Assembly (NCBI GenBank): GCA_964017145.1 | Contig: OZ024843.1 | Location: 2,409,001-2,473,000, forward strand | Source: Agrocybe praecox | Lineage: Eukaryota; Basidiomycota; Agaricomycetes; Agaricales; Agrocybaceae | Reading direction: 5' to 3' | DNA length: 64,000 bases | Shown: positions 22,924 through 35,800 of the stretch, in pieces | Numbering within the stretch: position 1 is the stretch's first letter | Layout of the letters: each line of letters begins with the position of its first letter | Made by a program: the position numbers and the translations under genes | Notes under the pieces: model-generated | The model's input: the letters and a program-made list of their open reading frames with translations, nothing else | What the model was told of the DNA's origin: nothing | Databases searched by the model: none

Positions 22924-24530
22924 ATGCCTGTTGAATCTCCTGTTATTACTGGATACTATCGCTACACTGACATTTGGTTCGAATGGTAAGTGTTAGTTGC
23001 AGGATATGCAACGACGCCACTCATGGATAAATCGACTACAGGCCTTTAGCACTCCCTGAAATCGATAGGTCACCAGTAAAGGCAATCCTGGGTGATTCAC
23101 GATGACGATGCTCTAAAGATTCGAACAACACTTACGAAAGTCGCCTTATAGCTCATGATTCGTTGGTCCATCCCGACCATCCCCTTCACATCGATGGCAT
23201 CAAAGGCGTCGAGATGTTTATAGGTATTTTATTCGCATTAAACGTAAAACAGCTCTTACACGGACTTAATTTTCTATCTGTAGGAACATTCCCAACTGGG
23301 GAGGCGCGGTTGCTCTTCTCTTCTGCTCAAGTGGATTATCTTCGATACTGGCTGCATGCCATGAAATTGACAGAAGGAGTGGTGCCCCTGCCCTATTCAG
23401 ACTGCCTCTTGACGGAGTCAGACTTGAAGACTGTATCCCCAGTGGTATACCCGGATGGCGGATCTCTACGTTCAGCTCTCAAGGTGTGCCACTCAAAAGT
23501 CAAAGATTTAACCAGCGCTTACATACAATGCAAAGGTAATCGATAAGAACAATAAACGTTTGAAAGGATCTAATCCACTTGTACAACATCGTCGACATAT
23601 TTTTGAGCGTGTACGCTTGCTTTGGGGAGCAAAGAAAGGCGCATGGTGTGCACTTGACTTCGAGGCATGGGAACGGGACCACACCGTTCTCACAGAGTTC
23701 GGATACAGTCTTGTAAAATGGAAAGATGGAGTCAAGTCAGAAAGTAAAGGACATTTTATGGTCGAGGAAGCCAGAAAGTACACCAATTCCCAATATGTCC
23801 CCGACTACAGATACGTAAGGGTTTTCTTTGTTCTTTGTTGTTCTGCGCGATACTAACATATGGCTGCATGTTTGCAGAACTACAATTTTGGAGAGAGCGA
23901 AATTTTGAAGAAGTTAACTTTTAAGCAACGCATCAGAGACCTCATCGGGTCTCTTTCTGAAAACGGTCCAGTATTCTTGATTTTTCACGACAACAGTCAA
24001 GATATCAAGTAAGTATTCAGCAAACGAGGTTGAACAAGTTCTGACAGCAATTCAATAGAGATCTCAAGACTCTGGAAGTGGATCTTACCGGACTTTCTTA
24101 TGTTTTGCCAGACAACAATCCGGACACAGGGATCTTTGTTATAGATACGTCAGATCTTATGGGTGCATTGTTAGGGGAAGGAGCGGGCGACAGAAGGTCC
24201 CTCGACAAGACGTGCAATTTGCTCCAAATACCCACTCAATTTTTGCACAATGCTGGCAACGATGCTCATGTGAGACATTCGATGAACTTTCTGACTTCTC
24301 AACGCTGACTAAAAATACACTGACACCAGTATACATTCTCTGCCATGCAAACCATGGCGGATGGCGATCCAGTAGATATTCAACGAGAGAAAAGATGGCC
24401 CAACCAAACACCAGCTGGAGTAAAGGTGGAACTCAAGCCATGGCAAGAGGATAGTGATTATTCCGATGAGGAAGGAGTGATACCACCTCCAGCTCGTCAA
24501 ACCATACCGACGGAAGGCGGCGATGAATAA
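22924..24530 (+). CDS. Gfd2/YDR514C-like protein with RNase H-fold (DEDD) domain
   Basis: Eight exons (22924-22985, 23042-23091, 23152-23223, 23284-23483, 23536-23814, 23878-24008, 24059-24269, 24330-24530) sum to 401 codons plus stop. The C-terminal half has CALDFEAWERDHTVLTEFGY, which carries the D-x-E of a DEDD exonuclease fold. YTNSQYVPDYRYNYNFGES, GPVFLIFHDNSQDIKDLK and a late HNAGNDAHYTF (candidate H-x4-D) follow. This is the layout of the Gfd2/YDR514C-like family, expanded in mushrooms and poorly characterised. Whether it cuts RNA is unknown. The N-terminal half (HPDHPLHIDGIKGVEMF) has no known domain. The exon 2/3 junction rests on a 60-nt intron with a TTATAG acceptor. Confidence 0.75.
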
Positions 24531-24599
24531 ATTTCTTGATATGTTTTGCGAATGAAAACCTGTATCATAAATGTTTTGTTATCCATCGTCTAGTATAAA

Positions 24600-26312
24600 T
24601 CAATCTTCCTTCTTGTCTACAGGTTCATCACCGTCATCACCGTCATCACCCTCGTCATCCGAACGTTCATCGTCAACATCTTTCGTAATAAGCCCCCTGT
24701 AATAACATTAACATATGCTGAAGATAAATATGCGCGTAAACCCAAGTACCTGATAAGGATTTTTGTCATCAAGTAATACCAGAAGAGGTTCAGGAATTGC
24801 AATATAAGCAACGGAAGGAAGATCTGGTATCGCATCCAAGGAACCATAAAAACACCTTCCGACCAGTCCCACCTTCTGGCTGCAATTCTATCGAAATGAC
24901 TTGGTTAGATCCTCATAAAGATATTAAGCCGAGAAAATACGCACGGGATATAAACAGGTTGTTCGGTCCAAACAGACCAAAGAATCATGATGTTAAGGTA
25001 ATGCCTAAAGTAGCCCCATATTACATAGAAGATGCCAAAGGCATAGACTTTAGCTGTGCTCCATTGAATATAATTCAACAGCTTTGAAAACTAGATTCCT
25101 GTTGAGTGATATATGATCAAGGACGAGGGATATGCACACGTACTGCTAAAAACGTATCAGGTATGTCCATGCTCATGTATACAGCATTGCCTATGTATGT
25201 CAAATTGACCAAGTAGCTCCACCTAGGAATTTTTATTTATTTAGCTCGAGTCCCAGAGTGAGATACCGAATCCTACCCAACAAGCCAAAGAGTCACAAAG
25301 TGATGCGCAACCAGTTCCCCGTAATCTTTTCTCGGTTTTTCCAATCCAAGGACGAGGACGAGCAGTTGTTGCCACCAGTATGCAAATTGCATAAGGTAAT
25401 AGCGCTTGAGTTCCGGTTTCATGGCCCAGTGAGGATATCCTATACATGTCGGTGACAAAGATATCCTGTGTACATATGAAAAGTACGCACCTATCCAGAA
25501 CTCTTCTGTTCTGTACCAGTACGTTGGGAGTTGTGACATGACGCGCTAAATTAAATAGAGCATCAATGTGTGTACGAATGAAGTTCAAACACAGATACGA
25601 ACATATCCCCAGGCACCGAAAACTAAGAAATAAAACATAGCGTACATTTGCTCGGCAAAACGATCTACTTTGTGTTCGCGACGTAGGCCGAAATAACGCG
25701 CAACCGGTCGCGATACATTTAATGCTAATGCCTCGCGAACAAAAGAGAAAAATATAACATAGTATGCTACAAACAGGAAGTCGCACCACGATTTTTGGTA
25801 TAGGGGGTTAGTAGGAGAAGAGGTGGAGATATACCCGGAAATTTGGAAGATGGGGGCGAAGGGGTTCGGTGAGCCTGGCTGAAGGTATGGTGATAAAAGT
25901 TCCCAGTTTGCATAGAGAACCAACGGAACAAGCATAAGCTTAAAAGAAGCAACTGTGGCAAAATAAGTATTAGAAATAAGGGATATGAAGTGACGCACCT
26001 GGATTCACTGCCCAGCGAATAAGGACAGATCTCTCTGGCAGGTTTCCGAAGGGTGCTGGCGAAGCGCTCCTCGGCGTCAGGGACCCCAAAGGCCTGGATT
26101 ACCGGTGAATGTTTGAGGTAGAAAGGAGAAGAAAAAGCCTACGTCTGAGGAAGGAACGGGCCTGTGAGATGGTGGTCGCGGTCTTCACTATGAAACGCAT
26201 TATGAGGGCATATAGAGAGGAGAAAGAAGGAAACATACTCCGTTCGAGGAGAAGATATCTGTGCGCGCAAAGCAGTGGGACGCTTTTTTACTTTGCTACG
26301 TGTGTTTTCCAT
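24600..26312 (-). CDS. LAG1: Ceramide synthase (LAG1/LAC1, TLC domain)
   Basis: A multi-exon gene; first exons are 26312-26239, 26187-26143 and 26093-25999. The TLC/Lag motif reads AHHFVTLWLVGWSYLVNLTYIGNAVYMSMDIPDT, with the paired His and the later Asp residues needed for acyl-CoA-dependent ceramide synthesis. Several membrane segments are visible (FKLMLVPLVLYANWELL; WCDFLFVAYYVIFFSF). The C-terminal stretch WSVWTEQPVY and the acidic tail with GDDGDDGDE repeats (24603-24660) are usual for fungal Lag1. The enzyme works in the ER, joining sphingoid bases to fatty acyl-CoA. Its downstream pathway partner, a SUR1-like enzyme, is about 28 kb away. Confidence 0.92.
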
Positions 26313-26500
26313 GATATGTTACAAAAGAGGTGTCGCGGCTCGGCAAACTGAAAATCGCGGCCACTCTACGGTTACGGTTACGGTGGCGGTGCCAAATGCG
26401 GATCACGGCTTGGCGTGACTGTAAATGAACGTGACCCCAATATGTCAACCGAGTCGCGCGCCATGCTTAGCATGCTTTTAGAGTCGACGCGACCTTGACC
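26313..26500. promoter_or_regulatory. Divergent promoter LAG1 / REX3
   Basis: A 188-bp gap between two divergent ATGs must serve both genes. It contains a small direct repeat of GGTTAC units near 26370 and no TATA box that I can defend. Confidence 0.4.
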
Positions 26501-28391
26501 ATGTTCCCAAACAACCATCTATTCAATAAATTACAATGTCCAGAACGCAACACATGTCCCAGGCCAAACTGCATCTTTTCTCATTCTAGTGATGTTCCTC
26601 CTCCAAGACCCCTTGTGTCAGGACTGGGTACTACTTCCCAGCCTTCAGCTTCAGGGTCGACTCCCCCGCGTATCCAAAAGCCAAAGGACACCTTAATACC
26701 TACAAAGCGACCCGCAATATCTTCTCCTGCAGAAACCCCTCCAAAAACATTAGAGCCTCCCCGAAAGTTCCAAAAAGTTGGGTCATTGCAACGGCCTTCA
26801 GCCATACCGTCTTCCTCTCGCACTGAGGTCAGGAACTTTTGTTTTTGTTATCCACCAACTTTCCTTACATTGGCTTAGTCGGGAGTCCCTGTACTAAGAA
26901 TCAATGCTGCGCAATCTCTCGTTCCTCTACCAGTCCGACAGGTGAGAGTATTGCTCAATTAACAACAACAAATGCATAATTCGTCTCAATGTCAGACAAT
27001 GTTGAAAACACTATATGACCATTTTGTTGTTCTTTACAGTTCCATACAGTCTACAAACTCCCTGTTAGCCTCTGAGCATGCCTTGAAACAGGAAGATGAA
27101 ATCTACCGGAAATCGACGAAATTGACGTATCGTAATGTCTGTTGCTTTTACGTGGAGTCGAGTGTGTTGTTATTAATCCTCTGTCAGGCCATTATACAAT
27201 GTGTTGGCAGAATAAAACGGCGCGAACCGCCTACGTCAATCAGTCATCCCTCTGTTGGTACAGAAGACGAAATCTCTGAACGTGTAGAAGCACAGAAGTC
27301 TCTGCAAGCCCTTCGTCTGGCGGGAGAACTTTTGGAACCCCTCATCCACTCTGTTGATGATCTGCAAGCTTGGGGATATTTTATCGACATCCCCCCAGGA
27401 CCAGGAGGTGATCAACCATCCCATGAAGGCAAAATCGCCAAATGCGAAAGATGTACCCAATACTTCCTGGTCAAAAGTGACGAGGAACGGGAATCGTGCA
27501 TTTATCATTGGGGAAAACCTTATACCTCCCGGGTAGAAGGTGTGTTGGAAAAGTTTACCCCCGAAATCGAAGATACTCACGTTCCCTCTAACTCTCAAGG
27601 TCAGAAAGTTCGGACATACACTTGTTGTTCCAGGCCTGTCGCAGACGGTGAAGGCTGCTCTCACGGACCCCATGTTTTCTATGAATCCAAAGCAGAAGAA
27701 CTACATTCTCGTCACCCGTTCTCATTCTTAGCGCAACCAGAACCCAACAGACCCAAACTTGATGTTATTGCTCTTGACTGCGAGATGATATATACCACAG
27801 GAGGTATGCGAGTTGCTCGTGTATCCATAGTTGATGGAAGTGGGAAAGAAATACTTGACGAGTTCATCAAGATGGACGAAGGAGTACATGTGATGTATGG
27901 CGATAACCTGTTCTTATCTGATCTGTATAACTAATGAAGGCATCCACCAGTGATTATAATACGAGATTCTCAGGTGTCACTGCTGAAAATCAGGGATCTG
28001 CATTACTTACTCTTAAATCAATTCGTTCGACCTTGGACTCGATGATTGATACCAATACCATCCTTATTGGACACGCACTGGATAATGATCTAAAAACATT
28101 ACGGATTATACACCACAGATGTATCGACACCGCAATACTCTTCCCTCATCGCGCTGGGGCGCCATATCGCCGCTCCTTGAAAGACTTGTGAGTTAAGCAT
28201 CAAAGATACAACGCATTTACAAATAACGAACTTTTGCAAGGGTCCGAGAAAAATTGGGCAAGATGATCCAAATGGGTGATGCTACGGAAGGTCATTCGTC
28301 AGTTGAAGATGCGAGCTCGACACTAGATCTTTTGCGTTGGTATATTCTCAATAAACAAAAATCTGCTGTACAATCTGGCGCTGCTACGTAA
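26501..28391 (+). CDS. REX3: RNA exonuclease 3 (REX3, DEDDh family)
   Basis: Six exons (26501-26827, 26879-26941, 26996-27136, 27188-27894, 27951-28187, 28241-28391) sum to 541 codons plus stop. The exonuclease motifs are in order: VIALDCEMIYTTGG (ExoI), ILIGHALDNDLKTLRIIH (ExoII), and GHSSVEDASSTLDLLRW (ExoIII, DEDDh His and Asp). A C3H-like finger opens the protein (CPERNTCPRPNCIFSH), and a Cys/His-containing middle (CERCTQYFLVKS; YTCCSRPVADGEGCSHGPHVF) follows a Pro-rich linker. Rex3 trims the 3' ends of structured RNAs such as RNase MRP RNA. The 56-nt intron at 27895-27950 restores the conserved VIDYNTRFSGV. Confidence 0.9.
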
Positions 28392-28546
28392 TATATGTAC
28401 ACTTTGATGTATTTCTCTTTCTCAGACGTCGGAAAATCATGGAGCGAGGCTTGAATTGATAATAACATGTATTGCTTGTAGAAGTACATTGCTCTCACAC
28501 ATTCCAATTAGAGGTATAATACATACATTAATAGCACAATTTCGGT

Positions 28547-30070
28547 TTAGAAAAGAGTAATGGATACAATTTGAGACGAGTCAGTGGTTTCAAGAATGAT
28601 TCCATCATACCCATGTACTGCATAGAGTGCGTCAGACGAAGATATATATACATAAATGAAGAAAGAGCATACAGTGGGTCGTTGAGTTTGGTAAATGTAG
28701 GTTCTCCTCATCTGCGGTCCTGTCTAAAGACATGGAAGGAGGTAGTTCATGAGGGCTTAGGAAATGACTAATAGTCTCGAACTATTAAACTCGTTAGAAC
28801 CACACTTAAAAAACCAAAAGTTAACAGACTCACTCGGTCAAAGAAACGTTTCCTCGGTGGAGTGTCTAAGGAGTAGCGTTAGCCTGAGTACCCCGAACAG
28901 CGTCAATAGAGTTGTACCATCTTCATCATCTTCGGGCTTGCCCTCAATTTCCCAGTTGCATCTCTTATACCGCTGGAAAAGAGGGGATCCAGGCTATTGA
29001 AAAGTGACAGTTTTCCATATCAGTGTCTTTCTTCAGAATCTAAACCAGATGAAGGACAGACCACATTCGTATGGATAATAATCTTCCTAACAACGTGTGT
29101 TGTTTCCGATATTAGAAAATCCATGCCGTATTGAAAGTAGTTGTAGAAATCTGCGAACGAGACACTCAGTTGGGAGTTATATTGGACTCTAAACGTTCCC
29201 ACATCCTGCTCCATCCTCTGGTTCTGTAGCTTTGGTAGCAGCGTGAATCTTCATCCGATCATCGTCTTTGTAGTGAACTCTTATTGGAGGCCCAAGATCA
29301 AGAGTAAGGTCCTGCATAGTAGTTTCTCCTATTCGAATGTGCAATGGTTCCGAAGTTTTTGAGGGGTAGAAATAGAGCGTCACCCCGTCATGGACCTATT
29401 ATATCGTAAAGATTATGAGCCACAAAAACATGTGGGTTCTGAGGGACTTGCTTTGACGACAGCTCGAGCAAGTTCCCCGACCATGGCAGCACATTCCTCG
29501 ACCTCGCCAAGAGCATCGTGTTCCTTTCCCTCCGAATCTATTTGAGAAATTATGATGCGCTTCACTTCCTGCATCCGATCCCCAGTATGGGGCGCCTTCA
29601 ACCCGTCAATAATCCTGTCTTCGTCAAAGCTGAACCATACACCTGGATATCTGAGTTCACCGCCAGGAAATGTGGGTCCAAACACTTTCAATACTCCGAC
29701 TCGGCGCAATACTTCGTTGGGAGAGGACAAAATGGTGTCTTGATAACGAACAGTGACGGGTGGATTGGGATCTCTTAATTTGCGTATACATATAGTGTGA
29801 AGCCTCTGTTGTTTCCCAGAGAATAATAGATCAAGATGAGGACGGACATGCACAAGTATTGGGGTGATTGCTGACGCGTCTGGGTCATACTTGACGTCTA
29901 CCTGTGGATAAGCGTATGGATGCCTGCGCAGAACGTCAAGTATTGTCCAAAGTGATGTTCCTGTCGGTATGTAGGTCAAGATTATCATACAAGTAAATAT
30001 TTATCCTACCTATTTCAAAAACACCAAAGCCCTCTCCTGGTCGCAAGTCAATATCCAAGGCAGAGTACAT
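28547..30070 (-). CDS. PHAF1 / UPF0183 family protein
   Basis: The start MYSALDIDLRPGEGFGVFEI and the end GYDGIILETTDSSQIVSITLF are the usual termini of the UPF0183 (human C16orf70/PHAF1) family. Between them are LHIRIGETTMQDLTLDLGPP, YNYFQYGMDFLI, THVVRKIIIHTN and LFQRYKRCNWEIEG, all family signatures. Human PHAF1 goes to autophagic membranes with BCAS3 and binds phosphoinositides; the fungal role is unknown. The C-terminal part needs a 52-nt intron with a CTAAC branch site to join EDDED to TPPRKRFFDR. It is convergent with REX3 (155 bp between stops) and divergent from DPB2. Confidence 0.85.
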
Positions 30071-30295
30071 CGTGTAAGAGCACAAAGCAGCGCACTTCCT
30101 TCAGACTGGTCCTAATTTAGTCACCTCAGGGAAACGGCCCGGAGCATGATCGAATCACGTTTTGTCGCTTTTACTTTCCAGACTCCAGAGCTCTACTGAG
30201 TACAGTTGAATTTTGTCGTCCATTATTCTTCTTCTCCACTAAAAGACACGTCTTATCGCTTCATTCAAGAAAATAACGCGAAAATACGCGAAGAT

Positions 30296-32484
30296 ATGGC
30301 TGACGACCGCCAAAGGACAATCATCAAGGTATTGTCAATTACACTTAATGTCCGAAACCTGCACAGACTTGGTTTCTCGATAGATCTTTCGAAAGTTCAG
30401 CAACTCTCTTGGACCAGATGCCTTAGTTTTTGTAGAAAGAATACTGGATGAACACGAGATAGAAGCCGCAGACGTGGAATCGAGTGTGGAGACTTTGGCT
30501 AAAGAATACAACAAGCAAGATGGTAGGTACAAGCCTAGTTCGATCCATATGATACTCACCTGAAACCAGACGCCACCATGAAGGTTTCCGTGGATATTTT
30601 GAAAAGAGTATATGAATCGCTACAGGATCAAGGAGAACGTACCGAATTGGAAAAGGAGCTCATCGACCCCGAAAACCATCTCTTCTTCATTGATGCATTC
30701 GACATGCCGCGGTGGACATGGTCGCCGGAACGTGGAACATTTGAGAAGTAATAAATTCTCCCTTTCCCTTGGAACATTTCTGATGTGTATCAGGAGCACA
30801 GTCCTTCCAACCTCCTCTGGGTCGCCCGAGTCTAGAGTGAATTCAATACGCGACCGACTTCACACCATCAAGCAATGTGTATTGCGAAATGAGCACTTTG
30901 CACCTTCAACCTTACCCTCGCGGGATCGCGACAAGCTGGTAACTGTGAGTAAGTAGGTTTTTATTCATAATAACCCAATATTAATTCATGGTTCAGCTGA
31001 AATCGACCAAACAACTTCTTGGACGTTTCGGAGAACGCTTTCTCCTGCTTGGAATGCTCTCATATAATAAAGAGGGAAAGTTATGTCTGGAAGATGCTGA
31101 CGGCTCCGTTGAACTAGACTTCTCTACACTCGTGAGTTTTATTTATAATTTTAGATACCACATTACGTCTGATAGTATATAAGGATGAACCAGGAGATGG
31201 ACTCTTTAGCGAAGGTTGCTTCGCACTTGTCGAAGGAGAATATACAGAAGAAGCCACTCTAGAAATCATCGCTATAGGCCAACCTCCGTGCGAGCCTCGT
31301 GAGACAGCCAGGTAATTGTTGGCACTTATAGACTTCAATTGTAAAAGTGACATCAGGATTCAGGTCAATATATGGCCATATAGATTTTCTAGGAAAAGGT
31401 GCAACTTCATTGCTTGAAGACGTTAGGAATTCCTTTTTCTAGTGGATCCAGTTTTCTTTTAATGTTTTCATAGGCGCAATTCAAAATTCGGGTGAGAGAG
31501 GAGATACCGGAATTGAATTTTTTCTTCCTCTCGGACGTATGGCTAGATCATCCTCAAACACTCCCAGGAATTCAGAAAATGTTCGACAACTGTATTGAGA
31601 ATGATTTCGTCCCAAGGGTGATCGTCATGTGCGGCAACTTTACCAGCAAGTCAATAGCTCATGGCAACGGTAGAGACGTGCAGAGGTATCAGGGTGAACG
31701 TATTCTCCTCCTTTTTAAAGCCCCTTGCTAACTGCCTTATCAGATAATTTTGACTCCCTTGCGGAATTGATAGCTGCCTATCCAGTTATAACACGCAATA
31801 CTCATTTTGTGTTTGTCCCCGGTCCTTTGGACATCACAGTCAACTCCACCCTCCCTCGAAGGCCGCTGATGTCCACGCTCACTGGAAAACTAAAAACTCG
31901 AATACCGAAAGTACATTTTGCGAGTAATCCCTGTCGTATCAAATTTTTTGACCAGGAAATCGTCATATTCCGAGAGGATCTCATGGCAAGAATGTTACGA
32001 AATGTTGTCGGCCTGAAGCCGGACGTTAAGAGTGACGACCTGAAGCGATTCGTGAGTAATTTTTAAGTTCGCGTGAATGGAACCCTCTAACGTATTAATG
32101 ATGCACAGTTGGTCCAATCTATCCTTGATCAGAGTCACCTTAGTCCCCTCACTATTAATATCCAGCCTGTTTTATCAGACTTTGATCACAGTCTTCGCTT
32201 ATACCCCCTACCAACTGCTGTGAGTGATTATGTCAATTGATATAATCATCTAATGCGCCCTCTCGCCCAGCTTATTCTCGCAGATAAATACGATAGTTAC
32301 AAGGTGACTTATACAGGATGCCATGTATTCAACCCAGGGAGATTCATTGGGAAGTCATTATCGTTTTCTACTTATACCCCAGCAGAGATCAACTCTGAAG
32401 AATGGTAGGTGATTGCTTTTGAAAAACCGACAAAAAAGCTTATACTGTGTAAAAAGTATTCTACCCATCGAGGACGAGGAATAA
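30296..32484 (+). CDS. DPB2: DNA polymerase epsilon subunit B (DPB2)
   Basis: A multi-exon gene starting [16 protein letters not shown]. The N-terminal helical domain includes [19 protein letters not shown]. The OB-fold region has [19 protein letters not shown] and [10 protein letters not shown]. The inactive calcineurin-like phosphoesterase domain has [47 protein letters not shown] and [14 protein letters not shown], followed by [13 protein letters not shown] near the end. This is the conserved essential second subunit of the leading-strand polymerase, acting in the replisome with CMG helicase. As in the family, the phosphoesterase lacks a full metal-binding set. The first intron (30329-30383) joins IIK to IFRKF. 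Confidence 0.92.
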
Positions 32485-32871
32485 AGTTGAACGTTGATAT
32501 TTAAAGGAGATTTGTAGTATGTCCGTGAATGTACTCGTTGTAGAATATAATTGTATGGAGATCAGGGGTGAATGAACGTGGGGAAGTTGGGGAAACTCTT
32601 AACGGAGTCAACTAGTCACGGGCCGCGTGATGGCATGCGGTCATGCCGCAATGCAGTTCTGTGTGTGTCGCGGTGCTCGGCGTCTGCGTGTCAGCGGCCT
32701 TGCTTGTACTCTGCCACCACCTCTCTATCCGCCTCACCGCGTTACGGTACTTTGTTTGTTGCCGTTTCTGGTTTCTGGGCGCTTTTGACAACCAAAAGTC
32801 GACTCCAACTCGGGCACAACAGGTGCTACAATAGACACAAGTGCGTAAATCGTATTGCAGGTCTATTTGAT
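32485..32871 (+). other. Intergenic region DPB2 / FMP27
   Basis: About 390 bp holding the DPB2 3' end and the FMP27 promoter and leader. The start of the next gene is ambiguous, so the last part may be a leader exon and intron (donor GTGCGT at 32841). Confidence 0.4.
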
Positions 32872-35800
32872 ATGCTCATTATTCTTCTCTACCTCGCACA
32901 GTGTTTCTTGCAACTGCAGTCTACCCATTACGCTCTTTATCGAACCTAGCGTCTTTCCTTTTCTTAAGCACACCCGATAATGCTCTATCAACCTCTATCA
33001 TAATCTGGCTCATCAGGATCATCTCATTCTCTCTCATTCTCCGCACATATCTCGGACCATGGATTCTCGCTCTTATGTCCGACCGGATTCGCGTACGAAG
33101 CATCAGTCTACGTTCAGTCCGTGGTTTATATTTTCGAAAAGGCGCCCACACTTGGAAGGTAGACCGTATAAGCTATGTTTTCTCATCGGTGCAAGGATCC
33201 CGTCGCCTGGCCATCAAAATCGACGGCGCCAATCTACATATTGCCCAAGATGATGTACACAAAGTGATAACCAAGAAACGACATACTCGTAATCTCACTC
33301 TTGCGGATTTCAATCCTTCCCCCATTGCTCGATATGCATGGAGCATCATTTCTGCTATCGTAGGCACTCTGGAACCTTACTTCCGACCACTCATCCGCAC
33401 CTATGTGATTGCCTGCATTCGCGTTGCGATTCAATGGCTTCCAAAGATCACTTCCGCTCTGTCTTTTGACTTGAAATCTATTACAGTAACGTTCGCTGGA
33501 TTGAGTGAAACTAAGATCGTTGCTGAAGGAATCAGTCTGAATACCGCCCTTGCTATAACATACCTAGAAGAAAACAAGGACCTTAGGTTTGCTCAAGATC
33601 TCAGAGCTGGCCCTAGCTTGCACTCTATACAGGGAGTAGGTATGTGGAAAAGACGCCTTGCAGATGGGTTTCAGCGTTCGTTAGACAAGGCATTGGGTGA
33701 AAGCCGAGGTACCGCAACCATGTCGTTGAAGATAGGTCATATATTAGGGACAATGCCACAATCAGAGTTGGCAGGTAAGTGGCACATTCATTTGGGCAAT
33801 GAAACAGATTCTTATGCCACAGCAGATACGCCAAGTGTACCATTTCTCGCATCTTCTGGGTTAATTGATTTTGGAGTGTCTGCAAAATTCAACCCTAGGG
33901 AAGGAGCGCTGGAACCTCGGGGCCTAGAAATTTCATTGAGGATGGGTGACTGCTCTGCTAAAGTTGACTTGCTTAATATGCTTCTTCGCAAAGCTTTCCC
34001 CAAGAAGACGCAGCCAGCACGACCAATACCACCACCCCTGATACCACCATCTTTGGCTTCACCAACGACGAGCTATAATGGCAACACGCCTCTAGGCTCG
34101 TCTTTTGCTTGGGGCTCTCAGAAGATATCCGCCCTCCCTTCACCTCCTCAATCAGCTCAATCCTTTACATCCTCCCTCTTTTCGCCCATGTCAATGTTCT
34201 CGCCTCGGAACTCTGTTCTCTCGCCAAATTCTGCAAACTTGTTGTCACCCAGTTTTCCCAGATCGCCTTCATCTCCTTTTTTCAAGGCAATATCAGTAAG
34301 TTATTCTTCTAGGAGTATCTCAATGATGGCTTATTCGTGTATAGGCATCCATGAGACCCAGCAGGCATCGTTTTATTTCTCAACCTATTAAACTCTCCGA
34401 ACACAAAGACAAGGTAGTATTCTTTATACGCATTACTGATTGGTCACTGATCATATTCATCTGAGCAATAGTCAAAGCTACTTGTTTTGCACAGCGTTCA
34501 AATCCTCCTAGGATCTATTAGCCTTTCCGTTCTATCCCAAGCCGAATCAGGGCCCTACAACGCCGTGATCAGGGATGTGAAGGCGGATTTATCTATAAGT
34601 GATCCCTCAAGCAACCCATTGCATCAAAGACACCTTGGATCATACGCAAAGAGAAATGATTATGAATCCGATCCATATGCACTCAAGATTTCAATGAGTC
34701 AAATTAGCCTTGAGAGAGATGCAGGGCATCATATAACACGTCTCGCAAGAATGGGCTCTTTTGAGCTCAGAGTTTTGGCGTTCCAATGGCCGACACCGTT
34801 CCTCTCTCCCAGTCCGTTCATGGGCAATGATCCCAACGCACCCTTCCTTGCTATACGTATGAAACTGGCAGGCATACACATGACAGACCGCATTCAAGAC
34901 ATCCAAAATCTTTTGAATATGGCACAGACAATGCAGAAGAACAAATCTGCCCCCGAACCAGCACCAAATGTACCATCAAGGGCCTCACCATCAATTCCTA
35001 TTCCTCGTCTCTTCTTTACTTTCGAGTGTGGACCCATTGTCGGGCGAATCATTTATGATGCCGAGAACGGTCAAAAGCATCGGGCCATAGAACTTCGCAA
35101 CGATGGCTTGGGACTTTCACTGGAGTCGGCTTATAAACATCCTCCCGCTATAGTCAAACGCTTCTTCCCAGCCGCAAGCTCCGTGCAATCTTTACTTTGG
35201 GATGCCACACTATCATTGAACGTAGAACCAATACTAGTGCGGGTTCGTTCGACACACAATTTTGTTGGACCCGACGAGCCTACATTGCGCTCCTCCGATG
35301 ACGATTTCCTAGAAGATCCGCCTATTTTGTCTGTTGGTATGCTTGACATATACATCACAGCAAATGCCATAGCCCAAATGGATGGAGCAGCTGAATCGAT
35401 TGCAGTCATCGATATGTCAACGTTGCTCATTGAGTCGATCATTTCATATGAAGCGATCCTTGTCGAGCTTTGGCATCCTATATCAGTTGATGCAGCTCTA
35501 CGCATAATTTCTCTGGTCCCTGCAGGTGCGAACGAGGCGCCTTCTACATCTTCGACCCCACTTTTTTCTCGACTGCCGACTGGCCTCTCTGCGAAACTAT
35601 CTATCGCTCGTTTCCTTGTTTTTATCACAGCACCAGATGTCAGTCCCGCCGATAGTCTGGATCTTTCGCGGGGGTTTGCTTTGCGTACAGCTATTTCAAT
35701 CGAATATTGTTCCTTACGAATGCATCAAGATCATTGGTTCAACAACACAAAGAGGTCTCAATCAAGAACAAAGCTGCGTCTACCTGCTGAAGCTGTAACA

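Noticed and set aside
23092..23119. 28-nt intron or frameshift in the Gfd2-like gene
   Set aside because: A 60-nt intron (23092-23151) with a TTATAG acceptor keeps the frame without invoking a broken gene.
32572..32949. 125-codon plus frame before FMP27
   Set aside because: Cys-rich and compositionally random. Only its last part, from the ATG at 32872, is considered, as a possible FMP27 start.
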